The notes: a model not told the origin generated them from the sequence alone. 64,000 bases of DNA from Sphingomonas phyllosphaerae (GCA_036946405.1 JAQIJC010000001.1:813001-877000), one strand, 5' to 3'. Positions 27,426-36,638 are shown, counted from the stretch's first letter. Program-made: numbers and translations.

Positions 27426-29687
27426 CTATCCTACAATCCGCACCGGCACCGACTTCGCCGCCGGCACATGGCTTTCTTCCGCATGGTGCGACAGCGGGAT
27501 CAGCGGGTTGCACTCCGGGTAGTAAGCCGCGATGCAACCGTCGGGGACGTCATATTCGACGACGATCAGGTCACCGACGCGGCGGTCGTGATTGTCCTCC
27601 GCATCGGTGACGAGCGTCACTTTCTGCCCGGCGGTGAGCCCGGCGCGCGCGATGTCGGCGCGGTTCATCAGCACCACCTGGCGCGTGCCGTTGATCCCGC
27701 GAAAGCGGTCCGAATAGCCGTAGATCGTGGTGTTGAATTGGTCGTTCGAGCGCAGCGTCAGCAAGCGGAAGCGCCCGTCCGCCTCGCTGAAGCCGGTGGC
27801 GTTGAGCACGTCGGGCACGAGGAACTCGGCCTTGCCGCTCTCGGTGTCCCATTCGCGCCCGGACGCCTTGTTGCCCTTCCAGAAGCCGCCCTTCTCCTGC
27901 AACCGCTCGTTGAAGCGCGCAAAGAAGTTGGGGAAGACCGCGGCGATCTCGTCGCGGATCAGGCTGTAATCGCCGACCCACTGGTCCCAGTCGATCGCGG
28001 GATTGGGGGGCAGGAACGATTGCGCGATCCCGGCGACGATCGCGGGCTCGGAGAGCAGATGCGGGCTGGCCGGCTCGACCTTGCCGAGCGAGGGATGGAT
28101 GACGCTGGTCGAATCCTCGACGGTCACGCGCTGCGGACCGGTCGCCTGCAAGTCGCGCTCGATCCGGCCAAGGCACGGCAGCAGCCAGGTGTCGCCGGCG
28201 GCAGGGATCAGATGGCTGCGGTTGAGCTTGGTTGCGATCTGCACCGACAGGTCCATCCGCGCCCAGCCGTCCTCGACCAGCTCGGTTTCGGGGACCGCAC
28301 GCGCGAAATTGCCGCCGAGCGACAGGAACGCCTTGACCGTGCCATCGATGATCCCGCGGCACGCCTCGACCGTGTCCAGCCCCTTTTCGGTCGGGGGCGA
28401 GAAGCCGTAGCGCTCCTTCAACTTCTCGACCGGCGCGAGTTCGGTCTTCTCGGTGATCCCGACGGTGCGTTGCCCCTGAACGTTGCTGTGGCCGCGTACC
28501 GGGCACAGACCCGCGCCCGGCTTGCCGATATTGCCGCGCATCAGCATCAGGTTGACGAGCATCCGAACGTTGTCGACGCCCTTCACATGCTGGGTCAGCC
28601 CCATGCCGTAGATCGCCATCGCGGTCTTCGCGCGGCCATAAGCGGCGGCGGCGCGCTCTATCGCGGCGCGGGGCAGGCCCGATTCGCGCTCGATCTCGTC
28701 CCAGCCGGTCGCCTGCACCTTGGCGGCGAAGGGTGCGAAATCGTGGGTGTGTTCGGCGATGAAGTCATGGTCGATCGCGTCGTGGGCGAGCAGCCATTTG
28801 GCGATGCCCATCATCACCGCGATGTCGCCGCCGGCCTTCACCTGATGATATTGGGTGGCGATCGGCGTCTCCTTGGCCGTAGCCATCTCGATCGGGTTCT
28901 GCGGATCGGTGAAGCGCTCCAGCCCGCGTTCCTTGAGCGGGTTGAAGACGATGATGTCCGCACCGCGCTTGTGGACGTCGCGCAGCTGGTGGAGCATCCG
29001 CGGGCTGTTGGTCGCGACGTTCTGGCCGAAGTGCAAGATGCAGTCGGTGGTATCGAAATCCTCGAGCCTGGTCGTGCCGACGGGGACGCCGATCGAGGTC
29101 TTGAGCCCGACCGAGGTCGATTCGTGGCACATGTTCGAACTGTCGGGCAGGTTCTGGTTGCCGTAGAGCCGCGCCATCAATTGCCACATGAACGAGGTCT
29201 CGAGGCTGGCGCGGCCCGAGGCGTAGAACACCACCGATTTGGGCGGCAGCGCCTTGAGCCGCGCGCCGATGGCCCTGAACGCCTCCTCCCACGGCGCGAC
29301 GACATATTTGTCGGTCGCCGCGTCATATTTCATCGGATGCGTCAGCCGCCCGGCTTCCTCGAGTCGATAGTCGCTCCAGCCGCGCAGCTCGGTCAGCGTG
29401 TGCTGGCGGAAGAAGTCGGGGGTGACGCGCTGGCTGGTGATCTCCCATGCGGTGGCCTTGGCACCGTTCTCGCAGAATTCGGCGGGATGCGGGGGATAGG
29501 GTTTCGACCAGGCGCAGCTGACGCAGGCGAAGCCGTCGTGCTTGTTCTGGCGGAGCAGCTCGGCGGTGGTCTGCGCGACGTTCTTCTCGCGCGGGATGAT
29601 GTCGGCAAGGGAGCGGACCGACCCCCAGCCGCCCGAGGGACCATTATAAGGAGTGAAATCGGGGCGATCGTCGTGCTGCTCGGTCAT
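27426..29687 (-). CDS. FdhF/YdeP family molybdopterin oxidoreductase
   Basis: 753-residue cytoplasmic bis-MGD enzyme of the formate dehydrogenase-like YdeP family. The N-terminus has cysteines in FACVSCAWSKP and PAEFCENGAKA. The molybdopterin domain carries PDSSNMCHESTSVGL, the place where formate dehydrogenases have (Sec/Cys)-Cys-His; here Met stands at the Sec/Cys position, as far as alignment by eye allows. GMGLTQHVKGVDNVRMLVNL and NSHI-free C-terminal MopB domain (LLTLRSNDQFNTTIYGYSDR) follow. The substrate is unknown; E. coli YdeP is linked to acid resistance. It follows fdhD by seven bases. Confidence 0.9.
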   Translation of the reverse strand: MTEQHDDRPDFTPYNGPSGGWGSVRSLADIIPREKNVAQTTAELLRQNKHDGFACVSCAWSKPYPPHPAEFCENGAKATAWEITSQRVTPDFFRQHTLTELRGWSDYRLEEAGRLTHPMKYDAATDKYVVAPWEEAFRAIGARLKALPPKSVVFYASGRASLETSFMWQLMARLYGNQNLPDSSNMCHESTSVGLKTSIGVPVGTTRLEDFDTTDCILHFGQNVATNSPRMLHQLRDVHKRGADIIVFNPLKERGLERFTDPQNPIEMATAKETPIATQYHQVKAGGDIAVMMGIAKWLLAHDAIDHDFIAEHTHDFAPFAAKVQATGWDEIERESGLPRAAIERAAAAYGRAKTAMAIYGMGLTQHVKGVDNVRMLVNLMLMRGNIGKPGAGLCPVRGHSNVQGQRTVGITEKTELAPVEKLKERYGFSPPTEKGLDTVEACRGIIDGTVKAFLSLGGNFARAVPETELVEDGWARMDLSVQIATKLNRSHLIPAAGDTWLLPCLGRIERDLQATGPQRVTVEDSTSVIHPSLGKVEPASPHLLSEPAIVAGIAQSFLPPNPAIDWDQWVGDYSLIRDEIAAVFPNFFARFNERLQEKGGFWKGNKASGREWDTESGKAEFLVPDVLNATGFSEADGRFRLLTLRSNDQFNTTIYGYSDRFRGINGTRQVVLMNRADIARAGLTAGQKVTLVTDAEDNHDRRVGDLIVVEYDVPDGCIAAYYPECNPLIPLSHHAEESHVPAAKSVPVRIVG

Positions 29688-29694
29688 GACCGCG

Positions 29695-30471
29695 CTAACG
29701 CACGGGGCGCGAGAAAAGCACCGCGTCGTCGCGCGCCAGCGACACGAGCGTCAGCCCGGCGGCGGCGGCCCGCTCCAGCGCGAGGCTGGTCGCCGCCGAC
29801 ACCGTCACCAGCATCGGGCACGCTGCCAGCGCGGCCTTCTCGACCAGCTCGTAGGAACAGCGCGACGACAGCAAGGCGAAGCCGCCGTCCCACCCGAGCG
29901 CCTGCCGCGCCATCGCGCCGATCAGTTTGTCGAAGGCATTGTGCCGCCCGACATCTTCGCGCGCGACGCGGATCGTACCGTCGTTTGCGCAGAGCATCGC
30001 GGCATGGGCGGCGCCGGTGGCGCGGTTGAGCGGCTGGTACGCGCGCATCGCCGACAGCGCGGCGAAGATCGCCGCCGGCGCGGCGGTCGCGGCGGGGACG
30101 CGCGGCAGGTCGCGGTGGACCGCGTCGAGATTGTCCATCCCGCACAGCCCGCACGAACTGTCGCTGGTCCGTCGCCGTACCCGGTCGAGCATAACGGCGG
30201 CGCGGGCGGGCGGGACCGTGAGGCGGACGATCGTGCCGCGCGGGGTGTCGTGGACGTCGAGCGACTCGATCTCGTCGAACGTCGCGACGATCCGCTCGGC
30301 GAGCGCGAAGCCGGTCGCGAAGTCGGCGATGTCCTGCGGCGTCGCCATCATCACCGCATAGCCGATGCCGTTGACCTCGATCGCGACCGGCGATTCGTCG
30401 ATCACCGCGCGGTCGTGCGGCGCAGGTGGCGAGTCGGGGGTGACGCGGTCAAAGGAATGCATGATCGTCAT
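29695..30471 (-). CDS. fdhD: Formate dehydrogenase accessory sulfurtransferase FdhD
   Basis: 258-residue protein that passes sulfur from IscS to the bis-MGD cofactor before it is inserted into formate dehydrogenase-like enzymes. The functional cysteine pair is in SDSSCGLCGMDNL (CxxC). Other family landmarks are EVNGIGYAVMMATP, DFATGFALAERI, DVGRHNAFDKLIG and SSRCSYELVEKAA. It lies just upstream of, and is surely co-transcribed with, the YdeP-type gene, which is its likely client. The start may be 30471 or the ATG nine bases on (MHSFDRV). Confidence 0.94.
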   Translation of the reverse strand: MTIMHSFDRVTPDSPPAPHDRAVIDESPVAIEVNGIGYAVMMATPQDIADFATGFALAERIVATFDEIESLDVHDTPRGTIVRLTVPPARAAVMLDRVRRRTSDSSCGLCGMDNLDAVHRDLPRVPAATAAPAAIFAALSAMRAYQPLNRATGAAHAAMLCANDGTIRVAREDVGRHNAFDKLIGAMARQALGWDGGFALLSSRCSYELVEKAALAACPMLVTVSAATSLALERAAAAGLTLVSLARDDAVLFSRPVR

Positions 30472-30604
30472 TCACCCACATCATCGGCTTTCGATGATTC
30501 GGCCAGCGGCGAGTTGATCGAGATGAAGGCCCGAACGCCGGGATGGGCGCACATTCGCGTCAGTTGAACGCGTACCGTCAATCCTCGAGTCGGGAGCATC
30601 GGTC

Positions 30605-30778
30605 ATGTCGGCCACCGGCGATATCGCCTATTTCCGTCAGCGCGTCCTCGAAGAGAAGCGACGCGCGCGTGCCACGTGCGAGGGGGCGATTCGCCGCCTC
30701 CATCTCGATCTCGCCGAGCGCTATGCCGAGCGTGCGGAAGAGGCCGAACGACGCGCGCTGCTCTATTCGACGCAATAA
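30605..30778 (+). CDS. Small charged helical protein, conserved hypothetical
   Basis: 57-residue protein starting MSATGDIAYFRQRVLEEKRR, almost entirely alpha-helical and rich in Arg, Glu and Ala. The DIAYFRQRxLEE opening followed by a heptad-like amphipathic helix matches a type of small protein commonly seen in Sphingomonadales, function unknown to me. It is transcribed away from fdhD; its stop overlaps the end of the convergent DUF1989 gene by 16 bases. A G-rich stretch (GGGAGCATCGGTC) precedes the ATG. Confidence 0.65.
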   Translation: MSATGDIAYFRQRVLEEKRRARATCEGAIRRLHLDLAERYAERAEEAERRALLYSTQ

Positions 30779-31353
30779 TGGATCGGCTTGAAGCTGCCGC
30801 CGTTCGACGCGGGGGCGGAGCAGGCGGTCAGCCCGATCACCAGATCCATTGCGGCGCGTAGCACGATCCGGTCGCCGGCCTTGCTGACCGGCGGCAACAC
30901 CTCCAGCCGTCCGGTCGGCCCGTCGACGGGCACGTTCATGAAGCAATTGAACGCGACCGGGATCATGTCCTCGGTGACGCCCCACGGTGCCAGCGCCTCC
31001 GCGAGATTGCCGAAGCAGCCGCGATGCCGGGGCAGGTCCGGGTAGAAATGGTCGAAGGTCGCGTAGGAGCAGGGCGTCAGCAGGAAGTCGTGCCGCCCGA
31101 CCGTGTCCTCGACGATCTCCAGCATCACGTTCGAGCGGTTGGAATAGAGTTTGTGTCCGGTTGTCAGCCGGATCGTCTCGGCATAATCGAGCGTCCGCCC
31201 CGACGACAGCACTTCGCGCACGTCGGCGGCGTTGTAGGCGAGCAGATCGGCGACCTGCACGCCGCGCGGGTCGATGACGGTCAGCGTCTGGCCGGCCGAC
31301 ATCGTGAAGCCCGCGCCGCTGCGCGGCGCGATCTCGTGCACGGCACCGGTCAT
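30763..31353 (-). CDS. DUF1989 / urea carboxylase-associated family protein
   Basis: 196-residue protein of the DUF1989 family, often found beside urea carboxylase or allophanate hydrolase genes. Visible segments: VIDPRGVQVADLLAYN, DYAETIRLTTGHKLYSNRSN, FLLTPCSYATFDHFY, AFNCFMNVPVDGPTGRLEVLPP. The catalytic function is not established. ATG 31351-31353 overlaps the stop of the YcgG-like gene (ATGA), so the two are coupled. No urea carboxylase gene lies in this window. Confidence 0.85.
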   Translation of the reverse strand: MTGAVHEIAPRSGAGFTMSAGQTLTVIDPRGVQVADLLAYNAADVREVLSSGRTLDYAETIRLTTGHKLYSNRSNVMLEIVEDTVGRHDFLLTPCSYATFDHFYPDLPRHRGCFGNLAEALAPWGVTEDMIPVAFNCFMNVPVDGPTGRLEVLPPVSKAGDRIVLRAAMDLVIGLTACSAPASNGGSFKPIHYCVE

Positions 31354-32060
31354 GCGTGCTTCTCGCCCGCATAATGGAATGGGCAGCGCCACGCCTCGTC
31401 GACGACACGGCCGCTATATTGCCGCGCCTCGCTGGTTTCGCCGTGGCGCGCGAGCATCGGGTTGCGCGAGCCGGCGATCGCCTCGTCGCGGACCATGATC
31501 GCCTCGCGCATCGTCTCGTAGCGACCGTCGGCACGTAACGTCTCGAATTGGTCGTGGAGGTTGAAGACCAAGGTCGGGCGCGCGAAGCGCCGCGCCGGGC
31601 GCGACGCCTGCGGGTGCAGCCCGACGACGAAGAACGCCTCGCCGCCGAAGCTGAGCGAGAAATGCGAGTCGGTCGGATCATGGCTGACGCGCGTGTCGTA
31701 AGGCTGGCCGCGCCAGACGTCCTTGTCGGAGAGCGACTGGATACGTTGCCACAGCGCCCGTTCGAACGCCGGCTCGTCCAAGCCATCGGGTCCATCGAAC
31801 ACGACCGCGAAACTGCGGAACAGCGCCGGGTTCTCGCGATAGGCGGCGGCGAACTCGACCAGTCCGTCGTGGATGCGCAAGTCGTCCCACGCGCTGTCGA
31901 TGCTCGTGCAGGCGAGCACGCTGAGCGTGCCGCGCGCCATGGCGGCCTTGGCGCCGACGCACGGGAAGGCGCGATCGGCGATGTGATCGTGAAGAAGCGA
32001 TTCCAGCTCCGCCTGCGCATGATGCGTCCAACGGAACATCGGTGTGTCGGGTGCCGGCAT
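31350..32060 (-). CDS. YqcI/YcgG family protein (GntA-like N-hydroxylase relative)
   Basis: 236-residue protein of the YqcI/YcgG family. Members characterised elsewhere (GntA in guanitoxin, AglA in argolaphos synthesis) are heme-dependent N-hydroxylases of guanidino compounds. Visible segments: RAFPCVGAKAAMARGTL, FRSFAVVFDGPDGLDEPAFERALW, HDPTDSHFSLSFGGEAFFVVGLHPQASRPARRF and a C-terminal RCPFHYAG. Activity is inferred from the family only. It is the first gene of a two-gene unit with DUF1989. An internal ATG seven codons later (MFRWTHHAQ) is an alternative start. Confidence 0.8.
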   Translation of the reverse strand: MPAPDTPMFRWTHHAQAELESLLHDHIADRAFPCVGAKAAMARGTLSVLACTSIDSAWDDLRIHDGLVEFAAAYRENPALFRSFAVVFDGPDGLDEPAFERALWQRIQSLSDKDVWRGQPYDTRVSHDPTDSHFSLSFGGEAFFVVGLHPQASRPARRFARPTLVFNLHDQFETLRADGRYETMREAIMVRDEAIAGSRNPMLARHGETSEARQYSGRVVDEAWRCPFHYAGEKHA

Positions 32061-32135
32061 AGGGCAGGTTAGACGGACAAGTGCCGACGAACGTTCCGAT
32101 GAATCATATTGACGGCGATCAATGCCCGATCGGTG

Positions 32136-32438
32136 TCATCCGCCGAGGATCGCGTCGATCGCGGTCGCCAGTTCGATATCGCGCCCGGAAAGGCCGCCGG
32201 CATCATGCGTCGTCAGCAGGATTTCGACGCGATTCCAGACATTGCTCCATTCGGGATGATGATCGGCGCGCTCGGCGAGCAGCGCGACTTGCGTCATGAA
32301 CCCGAATGCTTCGGCAAAGTCGGTGAACACGATCGAGCGCGTGATCGCATCGCGGCCTTCGTCATAATCCCAGTCGGGCAGCGCATCGAGCGCGTCGACC
32401 CGCTCGGCCTCGCTCAACGGTTCGATCGCCTTGGCCAT
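32136..32438 (-). CDS. phhB: Pterin-4a-carbinolamine dehydratase
   Basis: 100-residue enzyme that dehydrates 4a-hydroxytetrahydrobiopterin, recycling the cofactor of phenylalanine hydroxylase; it can also act as a transcription co-factor (DCoH). The active-site signature is [22 protein letters not shown], with the paired histidines and the downstream T-H-D. Length is normal. The ATG at 32438 has GGGAGCGG just upstream. No aromatic hydroxylase gene is in this window. Confidence 0.93.
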   Translation of the reverse strand: MAKAIEPLSEAERVDALDALPDWDYDEGRDAITRSIVFTDFAEAFGFMTQVALLAERADHHPEWSNVWNRVEILLTTHDAGGLSGRDIELATAIDAILGG

Positions 32439-32474
32439 GCATCCGCTCCCTTCCGCTACTTCGCCCCGGGCGGT

Positions 32475-32897
32475 ATGGCCGGCGGGATGGACGGGCAAGA
32501 GGGAATGGGCATTGCGCCCACCGCAGACGCGATCGAAACGCATGCACGCAGTGTGATCGCGCGATTGCCTGCCGAATTCCGGGCGCATCTCGGGGACGTG
32601 GTGCTGCTGGTCGAGGAAGAGGCCGACGCGGAGACGCTCGCCGCGCTGGAGCTGGAGCATCCGCTGGAACTGACCGGCCTGTATCACGGGCAACCGGTCG
32701 GCACGAAGAGCGCGTTCGATAGCGGGGCGCTGCCCGATCGCATCCATCTGTATCGACAGGCGATCCTCGCCGAATGGTGCGAAACCGGGGTGCGGCTCGA
32801 CGATCTGGTCGCGCATGTCACCATCCACGAGATCGGGCACCATTTCGGCCTGTCCGACGACGACATGCACGCGCTGGAAGAGGCGGTGGCGGATTGA
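32475..32897 (+). CDS. Metallopeptidase family protein (zincin-like)
   Basis: About 140 residues. The zinc site [22 protein letters not shown] (HExxHxxG plus downstream acidic residues) is close to the C-terminus, as in the small minimal-metalloprotease family (DUF1025/PF06262-like). [13 protein letters not shown] and [15 protein letters not shown] are family segments. Role unknown. The start is uncertain: ATG at 32475, 32487 (MDGQEG) or 32505 (MGIAPT); the last resembles the usual family N-terminus but has its G-rich site very close. The stop overlaps ccmA (TTGA). Confidence 0.85.
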   Translation: MAGGMDGQEGMGIAPTADAIETHARSVIARLPAEFRAHLGDVVLLVEEEADAETLAALELEHPLELTGLYHGQPVGTKSAFDSGALPDRIHLYRQAILAEWCETGVRLDDLVAHVTIHEIGHHFGLSDDDMHALEEAVAD

Positions 32898-33469
32898 GCC
32901 TGCTGGTCGCGCGGGCGCTGACCGTCGCGCGCGGCGGACGCGTGCTGGTCGAGAATCTCGACATCGACGTGCCGCGCGGCGGCGCGGTGCTGGTGCGCGG
33001 CGCAAACGGTGCGGGCAAGTCGAGCCTGTTGCGCGTGCTGGCGGGGCTGCTGCCGCCGGGCGCGGGTGTGGTGACGCGCGATGGCAGGGTCGCGTGGATG
33101 GGGGAGCCGGCGGCGCTCGATCCCGAGCGGCGGCTGGTCGATGCGCTCGGCTTTTGGGCGGCGCTCGACGGTCGCGGTTCGGCCGAGGTGCGCGTCGCCG
33201 CGGCGCTGGCGGCGGTCGAGTTGAGCGAGATCGCCGAGGTGCCGGTGCGGATGCTGTCGACGGGACAGCGCCGTCGCGCCGCGCTGGCACGGGTGGTGGC
33301 GAGCGGCGCGGACCTGTGGTTGCTCGACGAACCTGCCAGCGGACTCGATGTGGCGGCCGTGATGCGGCTTGAAGGATTGATCGACGGGCATCGCGGTGGC
33401 GGCGGGGCGGTGGTCGTGACCACGCATCAGCCGCTCGCGCTGCCCGATGCCGTGACGGTGACGTTGTGA
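32894..33469 (+). CDS. ccmA: Heme exporter ATP-binding protein CcmA
   Basis: 191-residue ATPase of the CcmABCD complex, which drives release of heme-loaded CcmE during cytochrome c maturation. Walker A is [13 protein letters not shown], the signature is [14 protein letters not shown], Walker B is [12 protein letters not shown], and the switch His is in [10 protein letters not shown]. The short size and the STGQ signature are typical of CcmA. It begins with TTG overlapping the metallopeptidase stop, and its own stop overlaps ccmB (GTGA). Confidence 0.92.
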   Translation: MSLLVARALTVARGGRVLVENLDIDVPRGGAVLVRGANGAGKSSLLRVLAGLLPPGAGVVTRDGRVAWMGEPAALDPERRLVDALGFWAALDGRGSAEVRVAAALAAVELSEIAEVPVRMLSTGQRRRAALARVVASGADLWLLDEPASGLDVAAVMRLEGLIDGHRGGGGAVVVTTHQPLALPDAVTVTL

Positions 33470-34101
33470 TCGCGCTGTTCTGGCGCGACGTGCGGCGCGG
33501 CTATGCCGAAGGCGGCGCGACCGTGGTGATCGCGTTCTTCCTGCTGGTCGCGGTGCTGTTCCCGTTCGCGATCGGGCCGGATGCGGCGTTGCTGGCGCAG
33601 GTCGGCGGCGGGGTGATCTGGGCGGCGGCGCTGCTCGCCGCGCTGTTGCCGGTCGAGCGGCTGGTGCAGCCCGATCTGGCGGCGGGGGTGCTCGACCAGT
33701 TGGCGGTGCGCGGTATCTCAACGGCGATGGTTGCGGCGGTGAAGATCGCGGCGCATTGGTGCGCGTTCGCGCCGCCATTGATGCTGGCGGCGGTGATCGC
33801 GGCGGGGTTGCTCGACCTGTCGGCGGAGCGATTGCTGCTGGTCGAGGCGGGGCTGCTGCTGGGCACGCCGGGACTCGCCGCGCTGGCGGTGGCGACCGGA
33901 GCGCTGGTCGCGGGGTTGCGCGGGGCGGGGGCGGTCGCGGGGCTGGTGATGCTGCCGCTGGCGGTGCCGCTGCTGATCTTCGGTGCGGGCGCGATCGAGG
34001 GCGGAACGAGCGGGCTGAAGCTGCTGGCGGCGGTCAGTCTCGTGCTGGTGGCCGGCGCGCCGGTGGTGGCGGGCGCGGCGATGCGGGCGGGGGTGGAGTA
34101 A
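33466..34101 (+). CDS. ccmB: Heme exporter membrane protein CcmB
   Basis: 211-residue permease partner of CcmA, with about six helices. The cytoplasmic N-terminus [37 protein letters not shown] and the later FGAGAIEGG region match CcmB. The start codon is GTG in the GTGA overlap with ccmA. ccmC, ccmD, ccmE and later maturation genes are not in the window, so the pathway is split between loci or continues elsewhere. Confidence 0.92.
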   Translation: MIALFWRDVRRGYAEGGATVVIAFFLLVAVLFPFAIGPDAALLAQVGGGVIWAAALLAALLPVERLVQPDLAAGVLDQLAVRGISTAMVAAVKIAAHWCAFAPPLMLAAVIAAGLLDLSAERLLLVEAGLLLGTPGLAALAVATGALVAGLRGAGAVAGLVMLPLAVPLLIFGAGAIEGGTSGLKLLAAVSLVLVAGAPVVAGAAMRAGVE

Positions 34102-34133
34102 ACGAGCGGCGGGCCGTGCTTTCCCCCTCCGCC

Positions 34134-34220
34134 ATTCGCCCTGTGCTTCTCGAAGCCTGTTCCGGGCAGTCGGGAGGGGGGCGTGTTCGGGGCACGTGCT
34201 TTGACAGGCTCAGCACGAAC
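34134..34220. repeat. Intergenic palindromic repeat, family D, copy 1
   Basis: Arms ATTCGCCCTGTGCTTCTCGAAGC and GTGCTTTGACAGGCTCAGCACGAAC enclose a GC-rich spacer. The copy at 49234-49296 has cleaner arms of the same sequence (TTCGCCCTGAGCTTGTCGAAG and CTTCGACAAGCTCAGCACGAA). It lies between the convergent ccmB and rRNA methyltransferase genes. This copy is more decayed and has a longer spacer. Confidence 0.8.
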
Positions 34221-34275
34221 GGAGAGGAAGGGGGCTGGCGACACCGGGAGCGGGCGGGGGTTTAGTAAGTTTTCG

Positions 34276-35157
34276 TCACCGCGACCAGCGCGCCCAGATC
34301 GCGGTCGGCAGCGCCAGCCCGCGCGCTTCCTCGCGCACCGCCAGTTCGCCGGCCTCGACCGTGCCGGGCAGGTCCGCGAACGCCTGTCGCAGCATCTCGC
34401 CGATCGCCAGCGCCGACATCCGCACGGCATAGACGGTCAGGAACAGATAGCGTGACTCGGCATCGAGCAGCCGGCGGCAATCCGCGATCAGCGCCGGCAG
34501 ATGCTCTTCCAGTCGCCACACCTCGCCGTCCGGGCCGCGCCCGTATTTGGGCGGATCGAGCAGGATGCCGTCATAGCGCCGACCGCGCCGCACCTCGCGC
34601 GCGACGAACTTGGCGGCGTCGTCGATGATCCAGCGCACCGGCGCATCGGCGAGCCCGGAGAGCGCCGCATTGCCGCGCGCCGCCTCGACCGACTTTTTCG
34701 ACGCATCGACATGCACCATCTTCGCGCCGACCGCCGACAGCGCCAACGTGCCGACGCCGGTATAGCCGAACAGGTTCAGGCACTCGGGCTCCGCCATGCC
34801 GGCGATCCGCCCGCGCATCCACGACCAGACCGGCGCCATATCCGGGAAGAAGCCGAGGTGGCGGAACGGCGTTGTCTGCGCGGTGAACTTCACTCGCGCG
34901 TCACCCTCACTCCACGCGAGCGGCCAGCCGTCGCGCGGCACTGGCTCGGCGAAATGCCATTGCCCGCCACCGTCCTCGTCGCTGCCGGGCACGAACTCGC
35001 CCTGCGCGCGCCAGTCGGCGCTGGCGGGTGCCCACAAGGCCTGCGGCTCGGGGCGGATGAAGCGGAAGCGGCCGTAGCGTTCGAGCTTGCGGCCGTGGCC
35101 CGAATCGACCAGCCCGTAGTCGGCCCACGGCTCGCCGATGAGAGTCGACAGGTCCAT
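34276..35157 (-). CDS. Class I SAM-dependent methyltransferase, RlmI/RlmK-like
   Basis: 293-residue Rossmann methyltransferase of the group that methylates rRNA cytosines. SAM binding: CLNLFGYTGVGTLALSAVGAKMVHVDASK. The catalytic motif is GILLDPPKYGRGPDGEVW, close to the PPKFA-type motif of RlmI. The N-terminal PUA domain of RlmI is missing or replaced by about 90 residues of a different kind. Its start codon overlaps the thrC stop by one base (TGATG), so the two are co-translated although functionally unrelated. Confidence 0.88.
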   Translation of the reverse strand: MDLSTLIGEPWADYGLVDSGHGRKLERYGRFRFIRPEPQALWAPASADWRAQGEFVPGSDEDGGGQWHFAEPVPRDGWPLAWSEGDARVKFTAQTTPFRHLGFFPDMAPVWSWMRGRIAGMAEPECLNLFGYTGVGTLALSAVGAKMVHVDASKKSVEAARGNAALSGLADAPVRWIIDDAAKFVAREVRRGRRYDGILLDPPKYGRGPDGEVWRLEEHLPALIADCRRLLDAESRYLFLTVYAVRMSALAIGEMLRQAFADLPGTVEAGELAVREEARGLALPTAIWARWSR

Positions 35158-36554
35158 CAGCCGCGCGGCACCGCGTGCTCGGCGACATAGCCGCTCACCG
35201 CTTCATAGGTGGCGTCGAGCGTCACGAACCGCTCCTCGCGCTCGAACAGGTCGCCGACCCGCGGCGGCAGTGGCGGACGGACGCCGGTGGCGCGCTCCAC
35301 CGCGTCGCCGAACTTGGCGGGATGCGCGGTCGCCAGGGTCACCATCGGGACGCCTTCGCTGGCGTGGCGATGCGCCGCGGCGAGCGCGATCGCGGTATGC
35401 GGGTCGACGATCTGCCCGCTGCGTTCGTGCGCGTGGCGCATCGCCAGCGCCATCTCGTCGGTGTCGACGCGCTCGCCGACGAACAGCGGCGCGGCGCCCT
35501 GCGTCTGCGCATTGGTCAGGCGGATGCTGCGCGCATCCTCGAAACTGCGCATCTGCTCGGCCAGCGCCGCGCCGTCACGGCCGCCGAGATCGAACAGCAG
35601 CCGCTCGAAATTGCTCGACACCTGGATGTCCATCGACGGCGTCGGGGTCGGGACGACCGTCCGGCTGGAATAGTCGCCGTTGGCCAGCGCGCGGGCGAGG
35701 ATGTCGTTGACGTTGGTCGCCACCACCAGCTTCGCGACCGGCAGCCCCATCTTCGCCGCGACATAGCCGGCGAAGACGTCGCCGAAATTGCCGGTCGGGA
35801 CGCTGAACGCCACCGGCTTGGCCGGAGCGCCGAGCCGGACCGCGGCGTAGAAATAATAGACCACCTGCGCCATCAACCGCGCCCAGTTGATCGAATTGAC
35901 CGCCGACAGCCGGAAGCGCGTCGAGAAGGACGAGTCGTTGAACATCGCCTTCACCAGCGCCTGCGCGGTGTCGAAATCGCCGCGGATCGCGATGTTGTGG
36001 ACATTGGGCGCGCCGACGGTGGTCATCTGGCGCCGCTGCACCTCGCTTACCCGGCCTTCGGGGTGGAGCATGAAGATGTCGACGCCGCTGCGTCCCGCCA
36101 CCGCGTCGATCGCGGCCGAGCCGGTGTCGCCGCTGGTCGCGCCGACGATCGTCAGATGCTGGTCGGTGCCCTGCAGAAATCGCTCGAACAGATGCCCGAG
36201 CAATTGCAGCGCGACATCCTTGAACGCCAGCGTCGGGCCGTGGAACAGCTCGAGCAGCCATTGGTCGTGGTCGAGCTGCACCAGCGGGGTCACCGCGTCA
36301 TGGCTGAACGCGCCATACGCCGCTTCGCACAGCCCATGCAGTTCCGCGCGGGTCAGCGTGCCCGCGACGAACGGCGCCATCACCGCCACGGCGGTGTCGA
36401 CATAGGACAGGCCCTTGAGCGCGCCGATTTCGTCGGGCGACAGGGTCGGCCAGCTTTCGGGCACGTACAGCCCGCCATCGGAGGCGAGGCCGGCGAGCGT
36501 GACGCCCGCGAAGTCGAGCGCGGGCGCGTTCCCGCGGGTGCTGACATAGCGCAT
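35157..36554 (-). CDS. thrC: Threonine synthase
   Basis: 465-residue PLP enzyme converting O-phosphohomoserine to threonine. The N-terminus MRYVSTRGNAPALDFAGVTL and GLASDGGLYVPESWP are typical; the PLP lysine is K112 in HGPTLAFKDVALQLLG; ATSGDTGSAAIDA binds the cofactor phosphate, and VPTGNFGDVFAGY follows. Class II (long) thrC by length. The frame stays open for more than 1 kb upstream of the ATG at 36554, but that part is antisense to cfa. It diverges from cfa with 84 bases between starts. Confidence 0.96.
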   Translation of the reverse strand: MRYVSTRGNAPALDFAGVTLAGLASDGGLYVPESWPTLSPDEIGALKGLSYVDTAVAVMAPFVAGTLTRAELHGLCEAAYGAFSHDAVTPLVQLDHDQWLLELFHGPTLAFKDVALQLLGHLFERFLQGTDQHLTIVGATSGDTGSAAIDAVAGRSGVDIFMLHPEGRVSEVQRRQMTTVGAPNVHNIAIRGDFDTAQALVKAMFNDSSFSTRFRLSAVNSINWARLMAQVVYYFYAAVRLGAPAKPVAFSVPTGNFGDVFAGYVAAKMGLPVAKLVVATNVNDILARALANGDYSSRTVVPTPTPSMDIQVSSNFERLLFDLGGRDGAALAEQMRSFEDARSIRLTNAQTQGAAPLFVGERVDTDEMALAMRHAHERSGQIVDPHTAIALAAAHRHASEGVPMVTLATAHPAKFGDAVERATGVRPPLPPRVGDLFEREERFVTLDATYEAVSGYVAEHAVPRG

Positions 36555-36638
36555 GGGCGTGCTGCCTAGATGCCGCGCTACCCGCGCGCAATGCCTCGCC
36601 GGTTGCACAGCGCCCAACGACAGGTTTAGCAGGCGGTC

